DNA of 64,000 nt from JACKII01 sp965202745 (GTDB lineage: Bacteria; Pseudomonadota; Alphaproteobacteria; Bin95). How positions within the stretch are numbered: position 1 is the stretch's first letter; each line of letters begins with the position of its first letter. The stretch lies in the NCBI GenBank assembly GCA_965202745.1, contig CBDBCB010000021.1, positions 584,795-648,794 on the forward strand, read 5' to 3'. The notes beneath the pieces were generated by a model. That model did not search any database, was not told the origin of the DNA, and was given only the letters and a program-made list of their open reading frames with translations. Of this stretch, positions 17,071-27,287 are shown in pieces. The translations under genes were made by a program, and so were the position numbers.

Positions 17071-18240
17071 GTGGCCAAAATCGCCGCTAATCTTTCCACC
17101 CTCGGCACCGAAACCGCTTTTGAGGTGCTCGCCCGCGCAGGCCAGCTTGCGGCCCAGGGCAAGGACATCATCAATCTTGGCATCGGCCAGCCCGACTTCA
17201 AAACCCCGCCGCACATCGTCGAGGCCGCGATCAAGGCCATGCGCGACGGCCATCATGGCTACACGCCCGCGAACGGTATTCCGGCGCTGCGCGAAGCCGT
17301 CGTCGCCGACATTGCCAAGTGCCGCAATGTGGAGATCGACCCCGGTCAGGTCATGATCATGCCGGGCGGTAAGCCCACCATGTTCTTCGCCATCACGATG
17401 TTTGGCGAGCCGGGGGCGGAGATCATCTATCCGAACCCGGGCTTCCCGATCTACGAATCCATGATCCGTTACACCGGCGCGACCCCGGTGCCGATGCGCC
17501 TGCTCGAAGAGAACGGTTTTGCCTTCTCCGCTGACGAGGTGCTGGCCCAGATCACGCCGAACACCCGCCTGATGATCCTTAACTCCCCCGCCAACCCGAC
17601 GGGCGGCGTTGTGCCGAAGGAAGAGTTCGACAAGCTGGTGGCGGGTCTGGAGAAGTGGCCGGACGTGGTCATCCTGGCGGACGAGATCTATGCCCGCATC
17701 CTCTATGATGGCCGCGAGCACGTGACCCTGCTCAGCTACCCGGAAATCCGCGACCGGGTGATCCTGCTGGACGGCTGGTCCAAGACCTACGCCATGACCG
17801 GTTGGCGGCTCGGCTACAGCGTCTGGCCGAATGACTTATTCTACTATGCAGAGCGGCTGGCGGTGAACAACCACTCCTGTGTCAACGCTCCCACTCAGTT
17901 CGCGGGCATCGCCGCCCTGACCGGACCGCAGGACGCGGTGGACGAGATGTGCAAGGCGTTCGACAACCGCCGCCGTGTCATTGTCCGTGCCCTGAACCAG
18001 ATCCCCGGCTTCCGCTGCGTGGAACCGGGCGGCGCCTTCTATGCCTTCCCCAATATTGAGGGCACGGGCATGAGCGCGAAGGAGCTTCAGAACAAAATGC
18101 TCAACGAGGCTGGCGTGGCCACCGTCGCCGGCACCAGCTTCGGCGCTTTGGGCGAAGGCTTCATCCGCTTCAGCTACGCCGCTAGCGTCGAAGACATCGA
18201 GCGCGCCTGCCAGAAGGTGCAGGCGATGCTGTCGGCCTGA
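17071..18240 (+). CDS. PLP-dependent class I/II aminotransferase
   Basis: A 389-residue fold-type I aminotransferase. LGIGQPDFKTPPHI lies near residue 37, the SPANPTGG block holds the cofactor-contacting Asn, LADEIYARILYDG the Asp and Tyr, and SKTYAMTGWRLGY the PLP lysine and the phosphate-side Arg. This is the aspartate/aromatic aminotransferase subgroup; amino-acid specificity is not readable. The start is GTG. A 144-base gap separates it from the thiolase. Intact. Confidence 0.88.
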   Translation: MAKIAANLSTLGTETAFEVLARAGQLAAQGKDIINLGIGQPDFKTPPHIVEAAIKAMRDGHHGYTPANGIPALREAVVADIAKCRNVEIDPGQVMIMPGGKPTMFFAITMFGEPGAEIIYPNPGFPIYESMIRYTGATPVPMRLLEENGFAFSADEVLAQITPNTRLMILNSPANPTGGVVPKEEFDKLVAGLEKWPDVVILADEIYARILYDGREHVTLLSYPEIRDRVILLDGWSKTYAMTGWRLGYSVWPNDLFYYAERLAVNNHSCVNAPTQFAGIAALTGPQDAVDEMCKAFDNRRRVIVRALNQIPGFRCVEPGGAFYAFPNIEGTGMSAKELQNKMLNEAGVATVAGTSFGALGEGFIRFSYAASVEDIERACQKVQAMLSA

Positions 18241-18254
18241 GGCAGCTTCAGCGC

Positions 18255-19172
18255 GTGACCTGTCCTGTATGCGGTAGTCCCTCCCGGTCGGTTCATGGCT
18301 TCGATGCGGCCGCGATCCGCCCGGCCCTGGCCCGGGAGTTCTCCCAGGCTGTGCCGGAGGCTTTGGCTTTCGCGGACTATGACATCCGCGAGTGCCTGGC
18401 CTGCCGTTTGGGCTTTGCCGATCCCATGCTGCCGGGTGACCAGGTCTTCTATGACTGGATCACGGCGGCGGAGGGCTACACCGCGCGCAGCCGCTGGGAA
18501 TGGGGTGTGATGCTTGACCTGCTGTCCGCGCGTTCCGGTGAAACCTCGCTGCTGGAATTGGGCTGTGGCACTGGCCTGTTTCTGGAGAAGGCAGCAAAGT
18601 TGCCGTCTGTGACCGCCACGGGCATCGATAACAGCGCGACCTCCGTTGCTGCCGCCCAGGCCAAAGGCCTGATCGTGCGGCTGGAAATGGTCGAGGATAC
18701 GATCCAGCGCGGTGAGAAGTACGATGTTGTCGTGCTTAGCCATATTCTGGAGCACGTCGCCGACCCGGTGGGCTTGATGGAGCAGGTCAAGGCTGTGCTG
18801 ACCGATGGCGGCCAGATCATGTGCAGCCTGCCCTATTCCCCGATGTCGCGGGAATTTCCGGCGCTCGGCGTCTGGGACCCGATGAACCTGCCGCCGCATC
18901 ACCTTACCCGCTGGAATGACACCTCATTTGCGGCCCTTGCAGTGCGTTTGGGCATGAGGGTGCACCTGCACTCGCCCAAGCCAAAGCCTGTGCCGAAGCG
19001 TGCTTTGCAGATAAACGCAAAGGCGAGTGGTGCGCCCGCAAGCCTGTTTGGCCGATGGTGGAGCGTGGTCAAAAACCCCGGCGGCTTCGCAGATATCTAT
19101 CGCACCCTCTGCGCGCGTGACCGGATTGCGTGCCGGCGTGCAGGCGATGTGGTGCTGGCGGTTTTCCGTTAG
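18255..19172 (+). CDS. Class I SAM-dependent methyltransferase with N-terminal zinc knuckle
   Basis: TCPVCGS at residues 2-8 and ECLACRLGF near residue 46 make a four-cysteine zinc site. LLELGCGTGLFLEKA is SAM motif I, and VVLSHILEHVADP is the motif II/III region. Such two-part proteins often modify sugars or other small molecules. The start is a GTG 14 bases after the aminotransferase stop, so the two are probably cotranscribed. Its TAG stop is the first triplet of the palindromic repeat at 19170. Confidence 0.8.
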   Translation: MTCPVCGSPSRSVHGFDAAAIRPALAREFSQAVPEALAFADYDIRECLACRLGFADPMLPGDQVFYDWITAAEGYTARSRWEWGVMLDLLSARSGETSLLELGCGTGLFLEKAAKLPSVTATGIDNSATSVAAAQAKGLIVRLEMVEDTIQRGEKYDVVVLSHILEHVADPVGLMEQVKAVLTDGGQIMCSLPYSPMSREFPALGVWDPMNLPPHHLTRWNDTSFAALAVRLGMRVHLHSPKPKPVPKRALQINAKASGAPASLFGRWWSVVKNPGGFADIYRTLCARDRIACRRAGDVVLAVFR

Positions 19173-19219
19173 AGCAACGCCCAATCAAATTGTATCGCTT
19201 TCGCGATTATCCCCTGCCG
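19170..19219. repeat. Palindromic intergenic repeat, copy 1, cut by IS256
   Basis: TAGAGCAACG through ATCGCTTTCGCGATTA matches, in reverse orientation, the repeats at 22672-22776 and 27845-27960 (shared core ATCGCGAAAGCGAT). Its first triplet is the stop codon of the methyltransferase. The IS256 element begins at 19220, and the other half of the repeat is not found beyond it, so sequence was lost at or after insertion. Confidence 0.7.
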
Positions 19220-20591
19220 GAGCTATGGCGAAAGTTGGTGACGGCTTGATCAGGCGGCGTTTTGCATTTGTTTGATCCCGTCGATGAATGCAATGCCCTG
19301 GATTATCCCAGGCATGCGATTTGCGCCGTCGCGCTTTCGCCATTTGCCCTGCGCTGACATCAGGAGCCTGACCGCCATGGCGAGGGCGGTCTTTCGGCTC
19401 AGACAGCCTTTGGTTTTACCTGTCCGGTGACACACCGTCGCGAAGGCGCTTTCGATGGGATGGGTGGTTCTGATGTGTTTCCACTGTTCTGCCGGGAAAT
19501 CATAGAAGGCCAGCAGCACGTCACGGTCTTTGATCCATTTGGCTACCGCTTGTTCGTCTTTCACGCCGTAGGTCTCGATGAAGAAATCGCAGGCCGCCAT
19601 GGCTTCGGCCTTCGTCTCTGCCTGCCAGATGTCGTGCAGGGGGCCTTTGGCTTTCGCTTGCACCGATTGGGGCATTGCCTTCAGCCCATTGCCGGTTTTA
19701 TGGAACCAGCAGCGCTGTTCTGCGGTCGCGCCGAAGACCGCGCGAAGGGCGGCCCAGAAGCCCAGTGCACCGTCGCCTACCGCTAGATCGGGCGCGTGAT
19801 TGAGGCCGCGCCGCTTGAGGTCGAGCAGGAGCGCGCGCCAGCTTTGGGTCCTTTCGCGATAGCCGTCGGTCAGCCCCAGTATCTCCTTTCGGCCCCATTC
19901 ATCCGCGCCGATCAGCACCAGAACACATTGCTTTTCTTCCATCCTTGGCTGGAAATAGACGCCATCCGCCCAGACATAGACGATGCGCCGGGCGCTGAGA
20001 TCGCGCTTCTGCCAGCGGTCGTACTCCTCCCACCAATTGGACTTCAGCCGCGAGATGGTGGGGGACGACAGGCCCGCCGCGTTCGGCCCGAGCAGCGCGG
20101 CCAAGGCCGCCTGAAAATCGCCCGTGGAAATGCCGTTGAGGGAAAGCCAGGGCAGCAAGTCCTCGACGGACTTCGCCTTGCGCAGATACGGTGGCAGGAT
20201 CGAAGAAGAGAACCGACCCTTCTCAGCCTGCCGATCACGATCCCGCCCGCGTGGCCCTTTCACGGGCACTGGGCCAATCCCGGTCATTCCCTCTCGTTCT
20301 GGCAGGTGAGCGTGACGAACGACCCGCGCGGGCCCCTCGGACGTCGTCTCATTGGAAAATGGCGCAAGCCATGCGCTCCACTCAGCTTCAAGCGCTTGCT
20401 CGATCAACTGCCGCGCCCCGGAACGGATCAAATCCGTCAGCGGATCGGCGGAAAATCCCTTGGGATGGGGCAACGCGGTGATGGTATCTCTCGTCATGGG
20501 GCATAGCCTTTTCTCAGCGAGAATTGCGGCGCGGGAACAACGCCATGATATGCCGCCCCTCAGGAAAATCACCAACTGTCAGCTGTTTCTC
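19220..20591 (-). mobile_element. IS256-family insertion sequence, copy 1
   Basis: Comparison with copy 2 at 56717-58089 sets the ends. The transposase-start end reads GAGAAACAGCTGACAGTTGG and the other end GAGCTATGGCGAAAGTTGG, imperfect inverted repeats of about 23 bases sharing AGTTGGTGA. Copy 1 lacks one base of its distal end compared with copy 2. The 9 bases outside each end (CCCCTGCCG and ATTACAAAC) differ, so no target duplication survives. It sits just upstream of the hydrolase at 20603. Confidence 0.88.
19250..20497 (-). CDS. IS256-family transposase (MULE-type DDE)
   Basis: A 415-residue transposase starting MTRDTITALPHPKGF. VWADGVYFQPR holds the first catalytic Asp, AVGDGALGFWAAL the second, and HPIESAFATVCHRTGKTKGC the Glu. 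It differs from copy 2 by about six residues, for example CHRTGK here against RHRTGK there, so the copies are not a very recent duplication. An in-frame leader reaches to 20575, but the ATG chosen begins the family similarity. Confidence 0.92.
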   Translation of the reverse strand: MTRDTITALPHPKGFSADPLTDLIRSGARQLIEQALEAEWSAWLAPFSNETTSEGPARVVRHAHLPEREGMTGIGPVPVKGPRGRDRDRQAEKGRFSSSILPPYLRKAKSVEDLLPWLSLNGISTGDFQAALAALLGPNAAGLSSPTISRLKSNWWEEYDRWQKRDLSARRIVYVWADGVYFQPRMEEKQCVLVLIGADEWGRKEILGLTDGYRERTQSWRALLLDLKRRGLNHAPDLAVGDGALGFWAALRAVFGATAEQRCWFHKTGNGLKAMPQSVQAKAKGPLHDIWQAETKAEAMAACDFFIETYGVKDEQAVAKWIKDRDVLLAFYDFPAEQWKHIRTTHPIESAFATVCHRTGKTKGCLSRKTALAMAVRLLMSAQGKWRKRDGANRMPGIIQGIAFIDGIKQMQNAA

Positions 20592-20602
20592 ATTACAAAC
20601 CC

Positions 20603-21435
20603 ATGCAGCAGCACTATCTCCAGTACCACCTGTACGGCCAGCACTATACTGTCGGCTATCGCACGCATGGGGAGGCGTCCAACCCGAATGTGCTGGTCTG
20701 TGTGCATGGGGTCAGCCGCAACGCGCGTGATTTCGATATCATCGGCGAGGTGCTTTCAGACACCTATTATGTGATCGCGCTGGATATGCCTGGCCGCGGG
20801 CAGAACGACTGGCTGGACGACAAAAGCCTCTATGGCTACCCGCTGTACGAGACGGTGGCGGGTGAGATCATCGCCATGACGGAAGCCCCGTATGTGGACT
20901 GGCTCGGCACCTCCATGGGTGGTCATATCGGGATGCGGCTGGCAGCGATGGAGAACTCGCCGATCCGCAAACTGGTGCTGAATGATATCGGCCTCTTCGT
21001 CCCGGCGGCCGGCCGCCGGGACAATGGCGCGAGTTTCGGCTTGGACAACCGCTTTGCCAGCGAGGAGAGGGTATTGCATGGGTGCGGGAGAACCGCACGG
21101 CCTTTGGTCCCTTTACCGATGCGGACTGGCTGAAATTCGGGCGGGACTCGCTGCGCCGTATTTCGGACGAGGAATGGGGCCTGGACTACGACCCGGGCTT
21201 GGCCCAGGCCCGTGCCGATGGTGACACGGATACCTGGGATCAGTGGGAGAAGATCGCCTGTCCGGTGGTGGAAATCTGGGGACTGGATTCAAAGCTGCTG
21301 ACGGCGGAGACCATCCAGCGCATGAAGACCACTGGACCCAAGGCAGAGGTCTATGAGGTGACCGGGGCCGGGCACTGTCCTGGCCTGACCGATGACCGGC
21401 AGATCGGCGTAATCCGCGAGTTCCTGGCCAGATAG
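20603..21435 (+). pseudogene. Alpha/beta hydrolase, frameshifted
   Basis: VCVHGVSRNARDFD is the oxyanion-hole HG block, WLGTSMGGHIGMRLA the nucleophile elbow, IWGLDSKLL the acid and GAGHCPGL the catalytic His. The nucleophile lies in the first frame and the acid and His in a second, with the break near 21080 after RFASEER; the join may also lack a few residues. The ATG lies 12 bases from the end of IS256, so the original promoter has been displaced. Substrate unknown. Confidence 0.83.
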
Positions 21436-21510
21436 GGTGATGGGCAGACTTCCGGGCGGGGCCGTGCTCTGCCATAGTGGTGGTGCCCGGCAGGATGGAG
21501 CCTTAAATTC

Positions 21511-22674
21511 ATGGCTGATGGCGGCGACGAACCCGTTGCATTGAAGATCGTAAACCGGCTGGCTGATTTGGACGCGGCGGCCTGGGACGCTTGTGCCGGG
21601 CCGGACAATCCCTTTGTCAGTCATGCTTTTCTGTCGGTCTTGGAGGACTCAGGCTCTGCGGTCGAGGACGAGGGCTGGGGGCCGACGCACTTGATCCTGG
21701 AGGATGAGGCCGGGCGCGTGGTCGGCGCGGTCGCGGCCTATCTGAAGGCGCACAGCCAGGGCGAGTATGTCTTTGACCACGGTTGGGCCCATGCGCTGGA
21801 GAATGCGGGCGGCAAATACTATCCAAAGCTGGTGGCGGGCGTGCCATTCTCACCTGTGCCGGGACCGCGGCTGCTGATCCATCCGGACGCGGACCAGGCG
21901 CGTGTAACGGGCACCTTGGCGGCGGGACTGGTGAAGCTCTGTGAGGTACATGAAGCATCGTCTGTTCACGTAAATTTTCTGCCTCATGATCAGTGGGAGG
22001 CGCTGGCCGAACATGGTTTTTTGCAGCGCCAGGGCCAGCAGTTCCACTGGGTGAATGACGGGTACGAGACCTTCGACGACTTCCTGCAGGCGCTTTCCAG
22101 CCGCAAGCGCAAAAACATCCGCAAGGAACGGCAGGCGGTGGTGGATGCGGGGGTCACGATCCGCCGGCTGACGGGCGATGACCTGAAGCCGGAGCATTGG
22201 GATGCTTTCTACCGCTTTTACCGCTCCACGACCGACCGGAAATGGGGCTGGGATTACCTGAAACGTGACTTTTTCGACCTGCTCCAGGCGCGGATGCGCG
22301 ACCGGGTGGTGCTGGTGTTCTGCGAATATGAGGGCCAGCCGGTGGCGGGCGCGTTGAATCTGGCAGGTACCGAAACGCTGTTCGGACGCAATTGGGGCGC
22401 GTTGGCGCGGTTCAAAAACCTGCACTTCGAGGCCTGCTACTACCAAGCCATCGAGCACGCGATCGAACACGGCCTGCAACGGGTAGAGGCGGGCGCGCAG
22501 GGACAGCACAAGATCCAGCGCGGTTACCTGCCGGCAGCAACCTATAGCGCACACTATATCGCGCATCCGGGGTTCCGGCGGGCGGTGGCAGACTTCCTGC
22601 GGCGCGAGCGCGAAGCGGTGGACGAGGATATCGAAATCCTGATGGAATATTCGCCGTTCAAGAAGAGCGGGTAG
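21511..22674 (+). CDS. DUF482 GNAT-type N-acyltransferase (FemAB-like)
   Basis: A 387-residue protein of the DUF482 family, which is built from two GNAT-like halves. YVFDHGWAHALENAGGKYYP, HVNFLPHDQWEAL, SSRKRKNIRKERQAV and EAGAQGQHKIQRGYLPA are family blocks. The activity is unproven; the fold suggests acyl or aminoacyl transfer. The TAG stop is also the first triplet of the palindromic repeat at 22672. Intact. Confidence 0.85.
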   Translation: MADGGDEPVALKIVNRLADLDAAAWDACAGPDNPFVSHAFLSVLEDSGSAVEDEGWGPTHLILEDEAGRVVGAVAAYLKAHSQGEYVFDHGWAHALENAGGKYYPKLVAGVPFSPVPGPRLLIHPDADQARVTGTLAAGLVKLCEVHEASSVHVNFLPHDQWEALAEHGFLQRQGQQFHWVNDGYETFDDFLQALSSRKRKNIRKERQAVVDAGVTIRRLTGDDLKPEHWDAFYRFYRSTTDRKWGWDYLKRDFFDLLQARMRDRVVLVFCEYEGQPVAGALNLAGTETLFGRNWGALARFKNLHFEACYYQAIEHAIEHGLQRVEAGAQGQHKIQRGYLPAATYSAHYIAHPGFRRAVADFLRREREAVDEDIEILMEYSPFKKSG

Positions 22675-22776
22675 AGCATCGCCGGCTCAAATCGAATCTG
22701 CTCGAAATCTTTAATTTAGAGCATCTTACCCGGCAAATTGATCGCGAAAGCGACTCAATTTAAACCGGTGATGCTC
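22672..22776. repeat. Palindromic intergenic repeat, copy 2
   Basis: It opens with TAGAGCATCGCCGG and closes with CCGGTGATGCTC, near-perfect reverse complements, and has the core TTGATCGCGAAAGCGA inside. A second internal TTTAGAGCATC suggests two nested units. It matches copy 3 (27845-27960) and, inverted, copy 1 (19170-19219). Its left TAG is the stop codon of the DUF482 gene. Confidence 0.75.
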
Positions 22777-22794
22777 ATGCGGCCCGATTGCTTG

Positions 22795-25743
22795 TCAGGT
22801 CCGGGCGATCTCTCCCAACGCGGCGATACCGGTACCGACATCCATCTCAGTGAAGGCCTTGCGCACCTCGGCGAGAGCGGTCTCCGCTTCGTTGCTGCGA
22901 CCCTGGTGGAGCAGCAACTTGGCGAGAGAGATGTGGGTCCAGGCAGCATCATACCAACATTCACGGCCTTGCTGCAGGGCTAGCGCTTCCTGAAGAGCGC
23001 CTTCCGCGCGGACGTCATCGATGGCTGGTTTGCCGCGCATCAGATCCAACTGGGCGCGATAGACTTTGAATGCGCCGAAGTGAAAGCTGGTGCCGATCTG
23101 GTCAGCCAGAGCCAAGCACCGGTCCAGGTCCATCTCTGCTGCCGCCAGTTCGTTGGCTTGCAGCAGCGCCTGTCCGCGCCAACCATGGGCGACATATACC
23201 CGGAACAGGTCATTGGCCTCGTGAGACAGGGTGATGGCGTCTTCAAAATCCGGCGCGGCCTCTTCAATTCAGCTCCACCATCCCAGTATTACGCCACGGT
23301 TGAAGCTGCAGGCAGCTTTGGTTGGCAGATTGCCGATACTTTCAGCCAGCCGGACGGCCTCATTGGCGCTGGCCGATGCCTTGCCGAATTCCCCGCTCAT
23401 GCCATAGCTGAAGGCCAGGACGCTGATGATCTCCGCCTGCTCGTAAGATTGCGTTGCGTCCAGAATAGCGGCCTCGAAATCGCCCAACCCGTAGTGCAGC
23501 CAGCCGGTGCGGAAATCGACCTCGGCTACCAAAGTAGCGTCACCCAGGGTTTCAACGGCCTCCCGGATGGCAGAGAAGTCTCCCAGGTCACCGTGAATGG
23601 CGGCCTTCTCGCCCGGTACGCCGGCGCGCCGCACCAGGGCCTCTGCTTCCATGCGTAAGCCATAGTCCAGCTCAGCCGCGGCATCGGCGGCTTCTGTGAA
23701 GCGCACCCGCGCCTCCGTATGGGCATAGCGGGCCAGCGCGCGCTCGCCCGCCTGCATGGCATACGGATAGGCGGCGGCGAATTCGCCGGCCTCCCGCCAA
23801 TGGTGCGACAGCATCTCCGGTGTGCGTTCGACAGTGTCGGGCCGGATGCGTTCGATGGCTTCGGCAGCCAGGCGGTGCAGCATCTGGCGGCGGCCGCGCA
23901 GCATGCTGGTATAGGCGGTCTCCTGCAGCAAAGTGTGCCGGAAAATATAGGTTTCGTTCGGCGGCTGTCCGCAGACGTTGACCAGTTCCGCGTTTATCAG
24001 TTCTGCGAGTGATCGCTCCATCTGGCGGGCATCCATACCCATCATGGCCTGCAGGGTATCGACGGCGAAGCTGCGCCCGAGTACAGCGGCATGCTGCACG
24101 GTTTCCTTTACCGGTCCTAAGCGGTCCAGCCTTGCCATCAGAGAGTCCTGCAGTGTCTCCGGCACGGCGAGGTCGGGAATAGACGCGGCGCTCTCACCCT
24201 GTTGAAGCTGGTCCAGGATGCCGGATTCCAGTACCGACTTTGTGATCTCTTCCACGAAGAGCGGGACACCGTCGGATTTCTCCCAAATTTGTGTTTGGAG
24301 GGCCGGCGGCAGCGGCTCGCCGACAACGCGGGCCATCAGCGACTCGGCATTGGCCCGGTTAAGCCGACCCAGCCGCAGGCGCGTGACCGGTGCATCCTTC
24401 AATGATGCGGGCTCCAGTCCCTGGCGATGGCTGACGATGAGCAAATGAGGCAGGCCGGGTGTTTGCTCGATCTGCTCTCGCAGCATTTCCTCGGAACTGG
24501 GATCGATCCAGTGGGCATCCTCTACGATGGTCAAAACCGACCCGGCAGCGCATATAGCTTTTAACTGGTGTGTCGCCAGGGCGAGGACCGCTGCTTTCCG
24601 GTCTTCTGGCCGAAGGTCCAGGCGGGGGTAGTGGTGGTCGGTGGGGACGCCGCAGATGAAGCCGATCAGTGGCACGGCTTCCCACAGCTGAGTGCCAGGC
24701 GCGACAAGCGATTCCAGTTTTTCGATCTTTTGATTAGTTGTATCAGCGCGTTGTAGGCCGGCAGCGCGCGCCAACTGGCTCGCCAAAACCTGAAAGGCCG
24801 AGTTGGAATAAAAGGGCGAGCACTCATAGACCAGCAGGGAAGAGGCCTTTTCCGCCAACGCCCGGCGCAAGCCCTGGATCAGATGCGATTTGCCGACACC
24901 CGGCTCGCCGGACACAAGCACAGTGTGGCCCTGGCCGGCTTCCGCTGGCTGCCATAGGTCCAGCAAGCTTTCGATTTCCTGCTCCCTGCCGACAGGGGGC
25001 GGAGCATCGGAAAGCGCAGCGGCTGGCGTTTTCCGCTTCGTTCTCGACCTTGTAAGCGCGGACCGCTTCGCTGAACCCTTTCAGATCCTGGGGGCCCATG
25101 TCCGACAGTTCTAACAGGTTACCGAGCAGGCGGCGGCTGTTGTGGCTGATAACGATCTCGTCCGGCACTGCCAGTCCCTGCAGGCGCGCTGCCCGGTTGA
25201 GGGTATCGCCGACGGCAGAATCGGCCTCGGCATTTCCTTGTGCAATGAAATCGCCAATTACCGTCAGGCCGGTATCGATGCCGATGCGGGCGGAGAGTTT
25301 GGCCCGGCATTTCCCGCCCAGTTTTTGCACCGCCGCTCTGAGGCCGAGAGCAGCGCGCGCCGCCCGCTCTGCCTCGCCTTCCAGTGCCTGGGGATAGCCA
25401 AAATAGGCCAGCACGCCGTCGCCTCTACCAGCCGGGCGACATAGCCGCCGAAGCTTTCAATGACGTTGCTACAGGCAGCGTGGTAGTCGGCGATCAATTC
25501 GAACATGTCTTCGGGATCGTCCGCCGCCGCCGTCATGGCGGTGGAGCCGACCATATCGCAGAACAGCACGGTTACCTGGCGGCGCTCGCCAGCCGGAAGA
25601 TCGGAGGGGGAGGAAGGGGCGGATTTTGGCGCTTCGGTATCAGTTTCGGCGCGCAAAGCGGCAATCGCCTTGAGCAGGCGTTTGCGATGACCAAAGGATA
25701 CTGAAAGCTCGCGCAGGTCGTCCTCGTTCAGGTCGACCAGCAC
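22795..25743 (-). pseudogene. Class III nucleotide cyclase-AAA ATPase-TPR regulator, multiply broken
   Basis: The reading order is the back half of a SAM domain (LVDLNEDDLRELSVSFGHR), a class III cyclase domain (VTVLFCDMVGSTAM with the first metal Asp; DGVLAYFGYP with the second), an ATPase (GEPGVGKSHL Walker A; TIVEDAHWID Walker B) and helical repeats to ALGEIART. Frame changes fall near 25420 and 25020, and an in-frame TGA at 23269-23271 cuts GWWS-IEEAAPDFED. The SAM domain lacks its first 25 or so residues, and a stop lies just upstream, so the start is deleted too. Intact relatives are large signalling proteins; the effector is unknown. Confidence 0.82.
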
Positions 25744-25792
25744 TTCCAGATCAATGGGCTAGTTTATACGATAAGTTAAGGGAGGATACAGA

Positions 25793-26584
25793 ATGCGGGC
25801 ACTTATCACGGGCGCGAGCCCAAGCATCGGCGGCGCGGCCTGCCGGAAGTTGGTAGAAGCGGCGCTGGCGAGGGGACAGAAACCCTGCATCGCCGCCTGC
25901 GAAGTTCGGGAGACCGACGCGGCGTTGGCGCTGATTGAAGACCTGCGCGGTATGGGCGCCGACGCACGCCTGTTCACCGGCGACCTGTCCGATCCGGCGG
26001 TTCCGGCCCGCCTGGTCAGCGAAGCGGTGGCGGCTTTCGGCGGGCTGGATGCAGTAGTCTCCAACGCTGGCATCACCGCGCCCGCGCCCTTGGCCGAGTT
26101 GGAGTTGGAAGCCTGGGACAAGGTGATGAACATCAACCTGCGCGGCGGCTGGCTGCTGGCGAAGGCAGCCTATCCCCATCTGAAGGAATCCCGCGGCGGC
26201 ATGGTGCTGATCGCCAGCATGTCCGGCATGAAGCCGCACCGGGGCATGGGTGCCTATAGCCTGTCAAAGGCGGGCACCATCATCCTGGGCGAGGTATTGG
26301 CGCAGGAATGGGCGCCGGATGGCATCAGGGTCAACATTGTCTCGCCCGGCATGGTTCGCACGCCGCTGACCGAGACCACGTACCGGGACAATGCCCTTGC
26401 CAGCGCGCGTACGGCTCTGGTGCCAACCGGCCGGATCGGCCGGCCGGAGGATATCACCAACGCCATTGCCTTCTTCCTGTCACCGGAAGCGGACTACATC
26501 ACCGGCCAGAATATGTGCGTGGATGGGGCCTTTAGTTCGGCCATCCTGGCGCAGATTCCTGGTCTTCCAACCTCCGGTTCGTAA
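25793..26584 (+). CDS. Short-chain dehydrogenase/reductase
   Basis: A 263-residue SDR. ITGASPSIGGAACR is the cofactor loop, SNAGITAPAPL the NAG block, LIASMSGM the catalytic Ser region, YSLSKAG the YxxxK, and ITGQNMCVDGAFS the C-terminal signature. A strong ribosome site GGGAGGA lies 6 bases before the ATG. It reads away from the broken cyclase gene. The peptidase relic follows 12 bases downstream. Substrate unknown. Intact. Confidence 0.87.
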   Translation: MRALITGASPSIGGAACRKLVEAALARGQKPCIAACEVRETDAALALIEDLRGMGADARLFTGDLSDPAVPARLVSEAVAAFGGLDAVVSNAGITAPAPLAELELEAWDKVMNINLRGGWLLAKAAYPHLKESRGGMVLIASMSGMKPHRGMGAYSLSKAGTIILGEVLAQEWAPDGIRVNIVSPGMVRTPLTETTYRDNALASARTALVPTGRIGRPEDITNAIAFFLSPEADYITGQNMCVDGAFSSAILAQIPGLPTSGS

Positions 26585-26596
26585 GGGGACATTATC

Positions 26597-26766
26597 GTGA
26601 GCAGCAGGGATGGCGCGATTGCGCGGGCGGAAGCCTTTGTCGATGACGGCCGGTTCGAGGCCGACCTGGCGGCGCGGGTTGCCGTGCCAACGGAAAGCCA
26701 AGTGCCGGCACAGTTCGAGCAGTTGGGCCGCTATCAGCGCGACCTGATGGCCCCAGCTTTTGAGGC
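26597..26766 (+). pseudogene. N-terminal remnant of an M20 metallopeptidase
   Basis: From GTG at 26597 the frame encodes about 57 residues (FVDDGRFEADLAARVAVPTESQ, LGRYQRDLMAPAFEAM) that match the extreme N-terminus of M20-family peptidases. At about 26766 the similarity stops and a thioesterase fragment begins. All metal-binding residues of the peptidase are absent from this piece. A C-terminal M20 piece lies at 27288-27638. Confidence 0.68.
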
Positions 26767-26769
26767 TAT

Positions 26770-27084
26770 GTGCAGATGCGCGTCGCTCTACAGCCTGTGC
26801 ACCGCAACCGGCAGGGCATCGTGCATGGCGGCGTGATCGCCGCGTTGCTGGACTCGGTCGGCATGTTCGCAGGCACCTTTGACCCGGAAAACGCAGGCGG
26901 CAAGCGGGCGGTCACCGTCGCCACCTCCTGCCAGTTCATTGGCGCGACCAAGGGCGACTTTGTGGAAGCGGTTGGAGAGTTAACCCGCGCCGGCCGGTCG
27001 ATGTATTTCGCCGACGCTAAGGTTACCGATCCGGAAACGGGCGCGGTGCTCGCAAGCGGCCAGGGCACGTACAAGTACCGCTGA
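26770..27084 (+). pseudogene. PaaI-like hotdog thioesterase fragment
   Basis: QGIVHGGVIAALLDSVG is the hotdog-fold active-site block, followed by GGKRAVTVATSCQFIG and ASGQGTYKYR to the end. Family members hydrolyse acyl-CoA thioesters. About 30-35 N-terminal residues are missing, and their place is taken by the M20 N-terminus in a different frame. The formal ATG at 26770 lies inside the conserved fold, so a functional product is doubtful but not excluded. Confidence 0.7.
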
Positions 27085-27287
27085 CGCCGAAGAGAACTGG
27101 CAAGGCGTCAGAGATTTTCCCGAGTGGACGAGAAATTAACACGATTCTGGACAATTGAATTTTGTATCACAATTCTCCTTTTGTTAACGGACATACGCAC
27201 CACCACTTCGACGATACTAAACCCCGCTAACTCGGTTAAATGAGAAATCGAGCCAATTGGCGCAACAATTGCTGTGTCTTTCTTAAC

